NCBI GenBank assembly: GCA_031430575.1
Contig: JANPBT010000029.1
Span: 1-50,889, forward strand
DNA: 50,889 nt
From: JANMDS01 sp031430575
GTDB lineage: Bacteria; Pseudomonadota; Gammaproteobacteria; Burkholderiales; Casimicrobiaceae
Direction of reading: 5' to 3'
Under the pieces are notes generated by a model. It saw only the letters and a list, made by a program, of their open reading frames with translations, was not told the origin of the DNA and searched no databases. How positions within the stretch are numbered: the stretch's first letter is position 1; every line of letters starts with the position of its first letter. Below, piece after piece: positions 40,301-49,430 of this stretch. The position numbers were made by a program, and so were the translations under genes.

Positions 40301-41586
40301 CGGTGCAGTGTTGGCGCGCGGTTGAGCATTACCGGATGCTCGCGAATAACTTCTTCCAAGATGTCCCAAACGACCGGCTCTTGGCTTTCGACCATTTTCT
40401 TAGCGGCCTTGATGGTCGTTGCTAAACCTCGGCCTTCGAGGATATTGAAAATGAACGGCTTGAAGAGCTCAAGCGCCATCAATTTAGGTAAACCGCATTG
40501 ATGTAACTTCAATTGCGGACCGACCACAATCACAGAGCGCCCGGAGTAATCGACGCGCTTACCAAGCAAGTTTTGGCGAAAACGGCCGCCCTTGCCTTTA
40601 ATCATATCGGCGAGCGATTTCAATGGACGTTTGTTAGCGCCCGTCATGGCTTTGCCACGGCGGCCATTATCGAGCAGTGAATCGACCGCCTCTTGCAGCA
40701 TGCGCTTTTCATTACGCACAATAATTTCGGGCGCTTTGAGCTCAAGCAAACGCTTCAAGCGATTATTTCGGTTGATGACGCGACGATAAAGATCGTTAAG
40801 ATCGGAAGTCGCAAAGCGTCCGCCGTCCAATGGCACCAATGGCCGCAATTCTGGCGGCAACACGGGTAACACTTCCATCACCATCCAGTCAGGCTTAATG
40901 CCCGACTTCATAAACGCTTCCAGCACTTTGAGGCGCTTCGCGAGTTTTTTAATTTTGGTGTCAGACTTTGATTCAGCAAGCTCAGTGCGCAAGCGCTCAA
41001 CTTCGCGCGGCAGATCGATGCTCATTAAGAGCTCGCGAATGGCCTCAGCGCCCATCATGGCTTTAAATTCTTCGCCATGCTGCTCAAGCTTCTGCAGGTA
41101 GTCTTCTTCGGTCAGCAAGCTGCCTTTGACCAAATTCGTAAAACCAGCATCGACGACAACAAACGCTTCAAAATACAAAACACGCTCGAGATCGCGTAGC
41201 GTCATGTCGAGCACCATACCCAAACGGGACGGCAACGACTTTAAAAACCAAATATGAGCCGTTGGCGATGCTAATTCAATGTGCCCCATACGCTCGCGTC
41301 GCACTTTTGATAGCGTGACTTCGACGCCACACTTTTCGCAAATGACGCCGCGATGCTTAAGCCGCTTGTACTTACCGCATAAGCACTCGTAGTCTTTGAT
41401 CGGCCCGAAGGTTTTTGCGCAGAACAAACCATCGCGTTCAGGCTTGAACGTGCGGTAGTTGATCGTTTCCGGTTTTTTGACTTCGCCATAAGACCAAGAA
41501 CGGATCCGCTCAGGTGAGGCGAGCCCCACTTTGATCGCATTAAATTCTTCGTCTTGCGTAACCTGCTTGAACAAGTCCAGTAGCAT
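37384..41586 (-). CDS. rpoC: RNA polymerase beta' subunit
   Basis: This 1400-residue protein is the catalytic largest subunit of RNA polymerase. It has the N-terminal zinc ribbon [20 protein letters not shown], the active-site motif [16 protein letters not shown] (three Asp bind Mg), bridge-helix and trigger-loop segments ([26 protein letters not shown], quoted as [19 protein letters not shown]) and a second zinc site [17 protein letters not shown]. It contains no copy of the dispersed repeat in 4.2 kb. It is the last gene of the operon, 12 bases after rpoB. Confidence 0.99.
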   Translation of the reverse strand: [1400 protein letters not shown]

Positions 41587-41598
41587 GATGCTTTTCCT

Positions 41599-44500
41599 TT
41601 ATCCGCGATTCGATGGAGTGCGCTCGAGGTCGATGTCGATCCCCAGCGAACGAATTTCTTTGACCAACACGTTGAACGATTCGGGCATGCCCGCTTCGAT
41701 CTTGTGCTCACCCTTGACGATATTCTCGTACACCTTGGTGCGACCATTGACGTCATCAGACTTCACGGTCAGCATCTCTTGCAGCGTATACGCCGCGCCA
41801 TATGCTTCCAATGCCCAAACTTCCATCTCACCGAAGCGCTGGCCACCAAATTGGGCTTTACCACCAAGCGGCTGTTGTGTAACCAAGCTGTATGGTCCAG
41901 TCGAGCGCGCGTGCATCTTGTCATCAACTAAGTGATGCAGTTTCAACACATGCATGTAACCGACCGTGACTTGTCGATCAAACGCCTCGCCAGTACGCCC
42001 ATCATAGAGGGTAATCTGTCCTGATTCTGGGAGGTCGGCAACACGCAGCATTGCCTTAATTTCACCTTCCGTCGCGCCGTCAAATACTGGGGTCGCAAAT
42101 GGTAAACCGCGACGCAAGTTACCCGACATTTGGCGCACTTCATCGTCTGAGAAACTGGCAATATCCTCAGTTTTTCCGTTTTCGTTGTAGACCCGGTCAA
42201 GAAAGCCGCGCAATTCCTTTGTGCTGGCTTCACGCTTGAGCATGTCGTCGATTTTTTGACCAATTCCCGCAGCAGCCCAGCCCAAATGCACTTCCAAAAT
42301 CTGACCAACGTTCATGCGTGAAGGCACGCCCAACGGATTTAATACGATGTCAACGGGTTGACCATTGGCCATATACGGCATATCTTCGACTGGCACAATC
42401 TTCGAGACGACACCCTTATTACCGTGACGACCTGCCATCTTGTCGCCAGGCTGCAAACGACGCTTCACAGCAACATAGACTTTGACCATCTTGAGTACGC
42501 CAGGAGGCAACTCATCACCTTGCGTTAACTTCTTCCGCTTTTCTTCAAACGCTTGGTCAAACGTGAGGCGCGTTTGCGTCAAACCGTCTTTTAAGCCTTC
42601 GAGCTGAATCGCGGTATCTTCGTCGTCAAGACGAATATCAAACCAATCATGGCGACCTACGGAGGCCAAATATTCCTTGGTGATTTTGGTACCTTTCGCC
42701 AATTTTTTTGGGCCGCCGGTTGCTGCTTTACCGTTTAACATGCGCTCGATACGCTCGAACGCATCATTTTCAACAATGCGCAGCTGATCCGCCAGATCCA
42801 TCTTATAGCGCTTCAATTCATCATCGATGATGGCTTGTGCCCGCTTGTCGCGGTCGATCCCTTCGCGGGTAAAGACCTGTACGTCGATCACTGTGCCATT
42901 GATTCCAGAAGGCACGCGCAAGGAGGTATCTTTTACGTCAGACGCTTTTTCACCGAAAATTGCACGTAGCAATTTCTCTTCTGGCGTCAATTGCGTCTCG
43001 CCTTTTGGCGTGACTTTACCAACGAGCACGTCACCAGCGAGGACTTCGGCGCCAATGAATACGATGCCGGACTCGTCCAAGCGATTCAGCTGCAATTCGC
43101 CCATTGAGCTAATGTCTTTTGAAATCTCTTCAGGGCCAAGCTTTGTATCGCGAGCCAATACCACTAACTCTTCGATATGGATCGAGGTGTAGCGATCATC
43201 GGAGACAACGCGCTCTGAAATCAAGATCGAGTCTTCGTAGTTGTAACCGTTCCAAGGCATGAAGGCAACCATCATGTTTTGGCCAAGCGCAAGTTCACCC
43301 GCATCCGTTGATGCGCCGTCGGCGATGACATCGCCTTTGACAATACCGTCGCCAATGCGTACGAGTGGGCGTTGGTTAATGTTGGTATTTTGGTTTGAGC
43401 GGCGATACTTAATAAGGTTGTAGATATCTACGCCGACTTCGCCAGGTTGCGTCTCTGCATCGTTTACGCGCACGACAACCCGCGCTGCATCCACGTAGTC
43501 GACTTTGCCGCCGCGCCGTGCGGTCACGACGGTGCCGGAGTCAATCGCGGCGGTGCGCTCAACGCCGGTACCCACCAACGGCTTTTCAGGACGCAAGCAG
43601 GGCACTGCTTGGCGCTGCATGTTGGAGCCCATCAACGCGCGGTTAGCATCATCGTGCTCAAGAAAGGGAATGAGCGATGCGGCAACCGACACGATCTGCG
43701 ACGGCGCGACGTCCATGTATTGCACGCGCTCTGGTGTGGCCACGATGGTCTCACCTTTATTGCGGCAAATCACCATTTCGTCAGTCAGTTCACCCTTGAT
43801 ATTCAAGGTTGAGTTTGCCTGCGCAATGATGTAATTACCCTCTTCAATGGCGGACAGGTAATCGATATCGCTCGTGACTTTGGTGCCAATCACCTTACGA
43901 TACGGTGTTTCGAGGAAACCGTATTCGTTTGTGCGCGCGTAAAGTGCGAGTGAGTTAATAAGGCCGATGTTCGGGCCTTCAGGCGTTTCGATTGGGCAGA
44001 CGCGCCCGTAATGCGTTGGATGTACGTCACGCACCTCAAAGCCGGCGCGCTCTCGCGTGAGACCACCCGGGCCAAGCGCCGATACGCGTCGCTTGTGGGT
44101 AATTTCAGAAAGCGGGTTGGTTTGATCCATAAACTGCGAAAGCTGGGACGAACCGAAGAATTCTTTAATCGCCGCGCTAATTGGCTTCGCGTTGATCAAA
44201 TCAGTAGGCAATAAATTTTCGCTTTCAGCCTGCGCCAAGCGCTCTTTTACGGCACGCTCAACACGCACTAAGCCTGAGCGGAACTGATTTTCAGCAAGCT
44301 CACCCACGGACCGCACGCGGCGGTTTCCTAAGTGGTCAATATCATCCACTTCGCCCTTGCCGTTGCGCAAGTCGACCAAGATTTTCGCCGCTGCGAGGAT
44401 GTCGTCTTTGGACAATACACCCGAGCCCGTGATCTCATCGCGACTGACGCGACGGTTAAATTTCATGCGGCCAACGCGCGAAAGATCGTAGGTATCGCCG

Positions 44501-45693
44501 TTGAAAAAGAGGCGGTCAAACAATGCTTCGACGGCGTCTTCTGTTGGCGGCTCGCCCGGACGCATCATGCGGTAGATGACCACGCGTGCGGCGGTTTGAT
44601 CTGGCGTTTCGTCGCTGCGCAACGTCATGCTGATCCATGGCCCACTGTCGGTATCGTTGATGTAAAGCGTTTTGAAGGTTTTCACGCCGGCAACAATCAA
44701 CTTGTTAAACAAGTCTTCGGTGATTTCGTCGTTTGCCTTCGCAATGACTTCGCCCGTATCGGTATCGACGATGCTGTGAGCCAGTACACGCCCGATTAAT
44801 TGATCTTGCGGAATCGTAAATTTCGTAATCCCGGCAGTACCGATATCGCGCACATGCTTGGCTGTAATGCGCTTATCTTTTTGGACGATGACTGTGCCAT
44901 CATCTTTGCAAATATCAAACTTGGCAACGTCGCCTTTGAGGCGCTCGGTGACGACATCAAGCTCAATACCTTTTGGCGTCAAGTTGAAGTTTTCATACTG
45001 ATAGAACGTGCTGAGGATGTCCTCAACGTTCATACCCAATGCTTTGAAAAGAATCGTGACGGGAAGCTTGCGGCGACGATCAACACGGAAGAATACAAAA
45101 TCTTTCGCATCAAATTCATAGTCAAGCCATGAGCCGCGATACGGAATGATCCGCGCTGAGAAAAGCAACTTACCAGAGCTGTGGGTCTTGCCGCGATCAT
45201 GCTCAAAAAATACACCAGGCGAGCGATGCAACTGCGAAACGATCACCCGCTCCGTACCGTTGATCACAAACGAGCCATTCACTGTCATGAGTGGAATTTC
45301 ACCCATGTAGACCTCTTGCTCTTTAATCTCTTTGATGGTTTCTTGCGGCGCTTCGCGATCAAGGATCACCAAGCGCACTTTCGCGCGCAACGGCGCGGCG
45401 AAGGTCAGGCCACGCTGCTGACACTCGGTAACGTCGAATGCTGGCGTGCCCAAGTGATAGCTGACGAACTCAAGCCGAGCGTTGAGCATATTGCTCACGA
45501 TCGGGAAGATCGATAAGAATGCCGATTGCAATCCGGCATCTTTACGCTTTGCTACTTGCGTATCAATCTGCAGAAATTCGCGAAACGAGATTAACTGCGT
45601 CTCAAGCAAAAACGGCACTTTCAATACGCTGTCACGCTTCGCGAAACTTTTACGAATACGTTTTTTCTCAGCAAACGAGTAGGTAGTGGCCAT
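41599..45693 (-). CDS. rpoB: RNA polymerase beta subunit
   Basis: This 1364-residue protein has typical landmarks: the rifampicin-binding region around GSSQLSQFMDQTNPLSEITHKRRVSALGPGGL (quoted as SSQLSQFMDQTNPLSEITH) and RVCPIETPEGPNIGLI. Further landmarks are the lysines of GDKMAGRHGNKGVVSKI and the C-terminal MEVWALEAYGAAYTLQEML. Positions tied to rifampicin resistance (Asp in MDQ, His in THKRR, Ser in SALGPG) carry the wild-type residues. It contains no dispersed-repeat copy. It follows rplL after a gap with a paired repeat. Confidence 0.99.
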   Translation of the reverse strand: MATTYSFAEKKRIRKSFAKRDSVLKVPFLLETQLISFREFLQIDTQVAKRKDAGLQSAFLSIFPIVSNMLNARLEFVSYHLGTPAFDVTECQQRGLTFAAPLRAKVRLVILDREAPQETIKEIKEQEVYMGEIPLMTVNGSFVINGTERVIVSQLHRSPGVFFEHDRGKTHSSGKLLFSARIIPYRGSWLDYEFDAKDFVFFRVDRRRKLPVTILFKALGMNVEDILSTFYQYENFNLTPKGIELDVVTERLKGDVAKFDICKDDGTVIVQKDKRITAKHVRDIGTAGITKFTIPQDQLIGRVLAHSIVDTDTGEVIAKANDEITEDLFNKLIVAGVKTFKTLYINDTDSGPWISMTLRSDETPDQTAARVVIYRMMRPGEPPTEDAVEALFDRLFFNGDTYDLSRVGRMKFNRRVSRDEITGSGVLSKDDILAAAKILVDLRNGKGEVDDIDHLGNRRVRSVGELAENQFRSGLVRVERAVKERLAQAESENLLPTDLINAKPISAAIKEFFGSSQLSQFMDQTNPLSEITHKRRVSALGPGGLTRERAGFEVRDVHPTHYGRVCPIETPEGPNIGLINSLALYARTNEYGFLETPYRKVIGTKVTSDIDYLSAIEEGNYIIAQANSTLNIKGELTDEMVICRNKGETIVATPERVQYMDVAPSQIVSVAASLIPFLEHDDANRALMGSNMQRQAVPCLRPEKPLVGTGVERTAAIDSGTVVTARRGGKVDYVDAARVVVRVNDAETQPGEVGVDIYNLIKYRRSNQNTNINQRPLVRIGDGIVKGDVIADGASTDAGELALGQNMMVAFMPWNGYNYEDSILISERVVSDDRYTSIHIEELVVLARDTKLGPEEISKDISSMGELQLNRLDESGIVFIGAEVLAGDVLVGKVTPKGETQLTPEEKLLRAIFGEKASDVKDTSLRVPSGINGTVIDVQVFTREGIDRDKRAQAIIDDELKRYKMDLADQLRIVENDAFERIERMLNGKAATGGPKKLAKGTKITKEYLASVGRHDWFDIRLDDEDTAIQLEGLKDGLTQTRLTFDQAFEEKRKKLTQGDELPPGVLKMVKVYVAVKRRLQPGDKMAGRHGNKGVVSKIVPVEDMPYMANGQPVDIVLNPLGVPSRMNVGQILEVHLGWAAAGIGQKIDDMLKREASTKELRGFLDRVYNENGKTEDIASFSDDEVRQMSGNLRRGLPFATPVFDGATEGEIKAMLRVADLPESGQITLYDGRTGEAFDRQVTVGYMHVLKLHHLVDDKMHARSTGPYSLVTQQPLGGKAQFGGQRFGEMEVWALEAYGAAYTLQEMLTVKSDDVNGRTKVYENIVKGEHKIEAGMPESFNVLVKEIRSLGIDIDLERTPSNRG

Positions 45694-45740
45694 GGGTACG
45701 GGCTCCAGAGTTACGCGGGGAGGGATTCAAGCGCGTTGGT

Positions 45741-45803
45741 AACTGCGCCGCGGGTACAGGTGCCCAATTTTTCGGGTGATTTACCTGTACCTGCGGCGCA
45801 GTT
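45741..45803. repeat. Inverted repeat pair forming a 21-bp stem between rplL and rpoB
   Basis: The left arm at 45741-45761 (core with one A-to-G change) and the right arm at 45783-45803 pair over 21 bases; the changed position can form a G-U pair in RNA. It lies in the gap where other bacteria place a partial terminator or RNase III site. The orientation (minus copy then plus copy) is the reverse of the other pairs. Confidence 0.88.
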
Positions 45804-45879
45804 AGCAGCGCGCTTTTCAAAATTGACTACGCTGCTAACGCCAACGCGCGTATTGCGCGTCGACGTCGGGTCATACAAA

Positions 45880-46257
45880 TTACTTAATTTCGGCTTTCGC
45901 GCCAGCGTCGGTAAGCTTCTTAGCGATCGCTTCTGCATCCGCTTTAGGAATTGCTTCTTTAACGGGCTTTGGAGCGCCGTCAACGAGGTCTTTTGCTTCT
46001 TTGAGGCCGAGACCCGTGACTTCGCGAACAACCTTAATAACGTTAACTTTTTGTGCGCCAGCTTCGAGCAAGTTAACCGTGAATTCGGTTTGCTCTTCAG
46101 CCACTGCAGCAGCAGCGCCACCGCCAGCGCCCGCAGGTGCGGACATTGCAGCAGCGGATACGCCAAACTTCTCTTCGATCGCTTTTACGAGATCGTTGAG
46201 TTCCATTACAGACATGCCGTCTAAGGCTGCCAGAAAATCGTCTTTGTTAAATGCCAT
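45880..46257 (-). CDS. rplL: 50S ribosomal protein L7/L12
   Basis: This 125-residue protein is the stalk protein that recruits translation GTPases. It has an N-terminal dimerisation helix (FLAALDGMSVMELNDLVKAIEE), an Ala/Gly hinge (AAMSAPAGAGGGAAAA) and a C-terminal domain (EFTVNLLEAGAQKVNVIKVVREVTGLGLKEAKDLVDGAPK, quoted here by its start). It follows rplJ by 41 bases. Confidence 0.98.
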   Translation of the reverse strand: MAFNKDDFLAALDGMSVMELNDLVKAIEEKFGVSAAAMSAPAGAGGGAAAAVAEEQTEFTVNLLEAGAQKVNVIKVVREVTGLGLKEAKDLVDGAPKPVKEAIPKADAEAIAKKLTDAGAKAEIK

Positions 46258-46298
46258 GATTGATAAATCCTAAGAATGGTTTGATGGGAAACGATGCT

Positions 46299-46793
46299 TT
46301 ACGCAGCGACGCCTTTTTTCGCGGCCAATGCAGCAATAACGCGCGCCATCGAGGCGACAGGCGTTTGCAACAAGCCAGCGATTTGGGCCAAGAGCACTTC
46401 ACGCGGTGGGATGCTCGCTAAAGCAATGACGCCTGCTTTATCGAGTACTTTTCCGTTAAATGCGCCCACTTTGACTGCAAACTTCTCGTTGCCTTTTGCA
46501 AAGTCAGAAATGACTTTTGCGGCAGCAACAGGGTCGGTCGAAAAACCGTAGATCAGCGGGCCGGTCATATGATCGGCTGCCACATCGAATGGTGATCCAG
46601 CCACGGCACGACGCGCCAGCGTGTTTTTCAACACATGCAGGTAGACGCCTTTTTCGCGCGCTGCTTTGCGCAAGCCAGTGATCTCAGACACCTTCGTTCC
46701 ACGATACTCAGCCAACACCATCGTTTGAGATTTAGCGACTTGCGCTTTAATCTCGTCAACGACGGCTGCCTTTTCAGAACGATTGATACTCAA
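46299..46793 (-). CDS. rplJ: 50S ribosomal protein L10
   Basis: This 164-residue protein binds 23S rRNA and anchors L7/L12. It has typical segments (VDEIKAQVAKSQTMVLAEYRG, KNTLARRAV, FAKGNEKFAVKVGAF). In other bacteria L10 bound to L7/L12 represses the rplJL mRNA through its leader. The long leader here (about 290 bases, 46794-47086) with a paired repeat fits such control, although I did not identify the protein-binding fold. Confidence 0.97.
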   Translation of the reverse strand: MSINRSEKAAVVDEIKAQVAKSQTMVLAEYRGTKVSEITGLRKAAREKGVYLHVLKNTLARRAVAGSPFDVAADHMTGPLIYGFSTDPVAAAKVISDFAKGNEKFAVKVGAFNGKVLDKAGVIALASIPPREVLLAQIAGLLQTPVASMARVIAALAAKKGVAA

Positions 46794-47086
46794 AATACAA
46801 CTCCTTCAAAATTGCGCGCCACGGCTTTCAATGCGGACGCACACCCAGTTTCAGCAGCCTTCTGGGTGGAGTGTGTTTTTTGCAAGCAAAAAACCGCAAA
46901 CCATTCCCGCGGGACTACCATCTACGTTGGCCATACCTGCGGCGCAGTAACGATGAATTTAAAGGCAAAGCGCCTTAAAACATCTCAATCTGCGCCGCAG
47001 GTACGATTAAGCGGCAAGCCAGCCCGCACCAACGGTCTTTGACGGTTCAGCGCTTCGCTTTCGCTTAGCGCTGACCCACCAATTTT
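46794..47086 (-). promoter_or_regulatory. rplJ leader region
   Basis: This 293-base gap between rplA and rplJ is the expected site of the L10-responsive leader and possibly a promoter. An inverted repeat pair lies at 46934-47003. I see no other gene. Confidence 0.5.
46934..47003. repeat. Inverted repeat pair between rplA and rplJ
   Basis: Exact copies at 46934-46946 (+) and 46991-47003 (-) form a 14-bp stem with a 42-nt interior inside the rplJ leader. Confidence 0.9.
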
Positions 47087-47797
47087 TTAGCGTGCAGCGG
47101 ACGGTGCGGCAAAGGTAGAGTGATCCACCCGAACGCCAACACCCATCGTGCTCGACAAACTAATTTTTCTTAAATACTGACCTTTTGACGCCGCAGGCTT
47201 TGCTTTTTGCAGCGCCTCAACAAGAGCGCCTAGATTGGACTGTAATTGCTCAATCGAAAACGAAACACGACCGATCGAGGCATGCACGATACCGGCTTTG
47301 TCAGTACGATATTGAACCTGACCCGCTTTGGCGTTTTTGACAGCGCCTGCAACGTCAGCCGTTACCGTGCCAACTTTTGGGTTAGGCATGAGGCCACGTG
47401 GGCCTAAGATCTGACCCAGAGTGCCTACGATACGCATTGCGTCAGGCGACGCGATGACGACGTCGAAATCCATCTTGCCTTCTTTAACTTGGGCTGCCAG
47501 ATCTTCAAAGCCAACGATGTCAGCACCCGCTGCGCGGGCTTCGTCGGCTTTTGCGCCTTGCGTGAACACCGCAACGCGCACGGTCTTGCCGGTTCCTGCT
47601 GGCAACACAACTGCGCCGCGCACGGTTTGGTCTGATTTCTTCGCATCGATACCAAGATTAATCGCGACGTCAACAGACTCGCCAAACTTTGCCGTCGCGG
47701 TTTTCTTAACCAACTCAAGAGCGTCCGTAACCGCGTAGGTTTTGTTGCGATCAACTTGGCTGACGAGCAGCTTCATACGTTTATTCATCTGTGCCAT
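47087..47797 (-). CDS. rplA: 50S ribosomal protein L1
   Basis: This 236-residue protein has the L1 signatures (SVDVAINLGIDAKKSDQTVRG, PDAMRIVGTLGQILGPRGLMPNPK, VQYRTDKAGIVHASIG). L1 binds 23S rRNA near the E site and in other bacteria represses its own rplKA mRNA. It begins one base after the rplK stop, so the two are coupled. Confidence 0.98.
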   Translation of the reverse strand: MAQMNKRMKLLVSQVDRNKTYAVTDALELVKKTATAKFGESVDVAINLGIDAKKSDQTVRGAVVLPAGTGKTVRVAVFTQGAKADEARAAGADIVGFEDLAAQVKEGKMDFDVVIASPDAMRIVGTLGQILGPRGLMPNPKVGTVTADVAGAVKNAKAGQVQYRTDKAGIVHASIGRVSFSIEQLQSNLGALVEALQKAKPAASKGQYLRKISLSSTMGVGVRVDHSTFAAPSAAR

Positions 47798-47798
47798 G

Positions 47799-48233
47799 TT
47801 ATTTCACTCCTTCCACGACAATACCCATCGAGCGGGCGCTGCCTGCGATCGTGCGCACTGCGGCGTCGAGGTCGCCGGCGGTCAGGCTCGGCATTTTTAC
47901 TTTCGCGATCTCTTCAGCTTGCTCGCGGGTAATCTTGCCCACTTTGTCCGTATGCGGACGTGGTGAACCTTTTTCAAGCTTTGCAGCTTTCTTGATCAGA
48001 TATGTGTTTGGCGGGGTGCCGAGCACGAAGGTAAAGCTCTTATCGGCGAACGCGGTGATGGTGACCGGAACAGGCATTCCGGGCTCCAGCTTTTGCGTCT
48101 GCGCGTTAAACGCCTTACAAAATTCCATGATATTCAAACCGCGCTGACCGAGCGCAGGACCAATCGGCGGCGAAGGATTCGCTTTGCCGGCGGGAACTTG
48201 TAGCTTAATAAAGCCAACAACTTTCTTTGCCAT
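47799..48233 (-). CDS. rplK: 50S ribosomal protein L11
   Basis: This 144-residue protein has the typical N-terminal KLQVPAGKANPSPPIGPALGQRGLNIMEFCKAFN, quoted by its start, and the C-terminal AGSARSMGIVVEG. It is part of the GTPase-associated centre and binds thiopeptide antibiotics in other species. It precedes rplA by one base. Confidence 0.98.
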   Translation of the reverse strand: MAKKVVGFIKLQVPAGKANPSPPIGPALGQRGLNIMEFCKAFNAQTQKLEPGMPVPVTITAFADKSFTFVLGTPPNTYLIKKAAKLEKGSPRPHTDKVGKITREQAEEIAKVKMPSLTAGDLDAAVRTIAGSARSMGIVVEGVK

Positions 48234-48343
48234 TTTTCATTACTCCAATATGCGGGTGATTTCGAAGCGGGCCGCTTCTCCCCAAAACCTCGCCGTTAGT
48301 CAGCGAGGACCGTACTACACTAAAACTTCCATTTTTGCCGCTA

Positions 48344-48405
48344 TACCTGCGGCGCAGATTTCATACTTTTTGAACCAAAAAATGATTCAATCTGCGCCGC
48401 AGGTA
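48344..48405. repeat. Inverted repeat pair between nusG and rplK
   Basis: Exact copies at 48344-48356 (+) and 48393-48405 (-), with matching GATT flanks, give a stem of about 17 bases. They lie in the 182-base gap between nusG and rplK. Confidence 0.9.
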
Positions 48406-48415
48406 ACGATCAAAC

Positions 48416-49024
48416 TCAGGCTTTTTCGACCTGACCAAAATCTAACTCTACGGGTGTTGCGCGGCCAAAAATCATGACCGAGACGCGCAGCTTTGATTTC
48501 TCGTAATTCACATCTTCTACGTTGCCGTTGAAATCGGTGAATGCGCCGTCTTTGATGCGCACAGATTCGCCGGTTTCGAAAAGAACTTTATGACGCGGTT
48601 TGTCAACACCGGTTTTCACTTGATTCATGATCCCGTCCATTTCTTTTTGAGAAATGGGGATCGGCTTGTTGCCTGTGCCGCCGATAAAGCCAGTGACCCG
48701 CTGCGTACTCTTAACTAAATGCCAAGTTTCGTCGGTCAATTCCAGCTCAACAAACACGTAGCTCGGGTAGAGCTTGCGTTCGGTCACGGCCTTTTGACCG
48801 TTTTTGATTTCGACAACTTCTTCAACCGGCACGAGAATCTGGCCGAACTTATCGGCAAACGACGACCGACCGATACGCTCGATCAACGCCTTTTGCACGC
48901 TTTTTTCGAAGCCAGAATAGGCGTGAACGATATACCAGCGGCGGTTATGGGGAACAGATGGCGCGGCCTCCGCTGCGGGGGCTGCTTCGACGGCTGCTGC
49001 ATTTTCCTGCGTTGCTTCGCTCAT
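48416..49024 (-). CDS. nusG: Transcription termination/antitermination factor NusG
   Basis: This 202-residue protein has the NGN domain (RRWYIVHAYSGFEKSVQKAL, PSYVFVELELTDETWHLVKST) and the C-terminal KOW domain (GESVRIKDGAFTDFNGNVEDVNYEKSKLRVSV, quoted as GESVRIKDGAFTDFNG). NusG suppresses pausing and links RNA polymerase to Rho or ribosomes. It has an Ala/Glu-rich N-terminal extension of about 25 residues, common in betaproteobacteria. It follows secE by 12 bases. Confidence 0.97.
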   Translation of the reverse strand: MSEATQENAAAVEAAPAAEAAPSVPHNRRWYIVHAYSGFEKSVQKALIERIGRSSFADKFGQILVPVEEVVEIKNGQKAVTERKLYPSYVFVELELTDETWHLVKSTQRVTGFIGGTGNKPIPISQKEMDGIMNQVKTGVDKPRHKVLFETGESVRIKDGAFTDFNGNVEDVNYEKSKLRVSVMIFGRATPVELDFGQVEKA

Positions 49025-49036
49025 GCTCTAGCTCCC

Positions 49037-49405
49037 CTAGCGGCCGGTGATGTACGACATGATCCAAGCCAAAAGGCCATCAATCATCGCCAAAAACAGC
49101 GCCATGATGACCACAAAAACAAAAACGATAAGCGTGGTTTGCATCGTCTCTTTGCGCGTGGGCCACGCGACTTTTTTACCCTCGGTCCAAGCTTCCTTAG
49201 CAAACTCAACAAATGATTTGCCGGGCGCTGACAACCACGCCACGCCAGCACCGGCAGCCAACCCGGCGAGAACCATCAGCACACGCAAGACTTGCGCGCT
49301 TTCTGAAAATTTGTGAAAGGCAAATACGCCAGCGGCCACGCACAAAAATGCTGCCCCGAGTTTAAAGTTATCCACCATGCGATTTGCTGACTTTCCATTA
49401 AGCAA
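49037..49405 (-). CDS. secE: Preprotein translocase subunit SecE
   Basis: This 122-residue membrane protein has three predicted helices, as in the long SecE form of E. coli. The conserved cytoplasmic amphipathic segment FAKEAWTEGKKVAWPTRKET lies before the last helix (LIVFVFVVIMALFLAMIDGLL). It clamps SecY in the Sec translocon. It follows tRNA-Trp and precedes nusG, the usual order. Confidence 0.95.
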   Translation of the reverse strand: MLNGKSANRMVDNFKLGAAFLCVAAGVFAFHKFSESAQVLRVLMVLAGLAAGAGVAWLSAPGKSFVEFAKEAWTEGKKVAWPTRKETMQTTLIVFVFVVIMALFLAMIDGLLAWIMSYITGR

Positions 49406-49430
49406 CGCACTGCTGCGCTGCGGCTAAATT

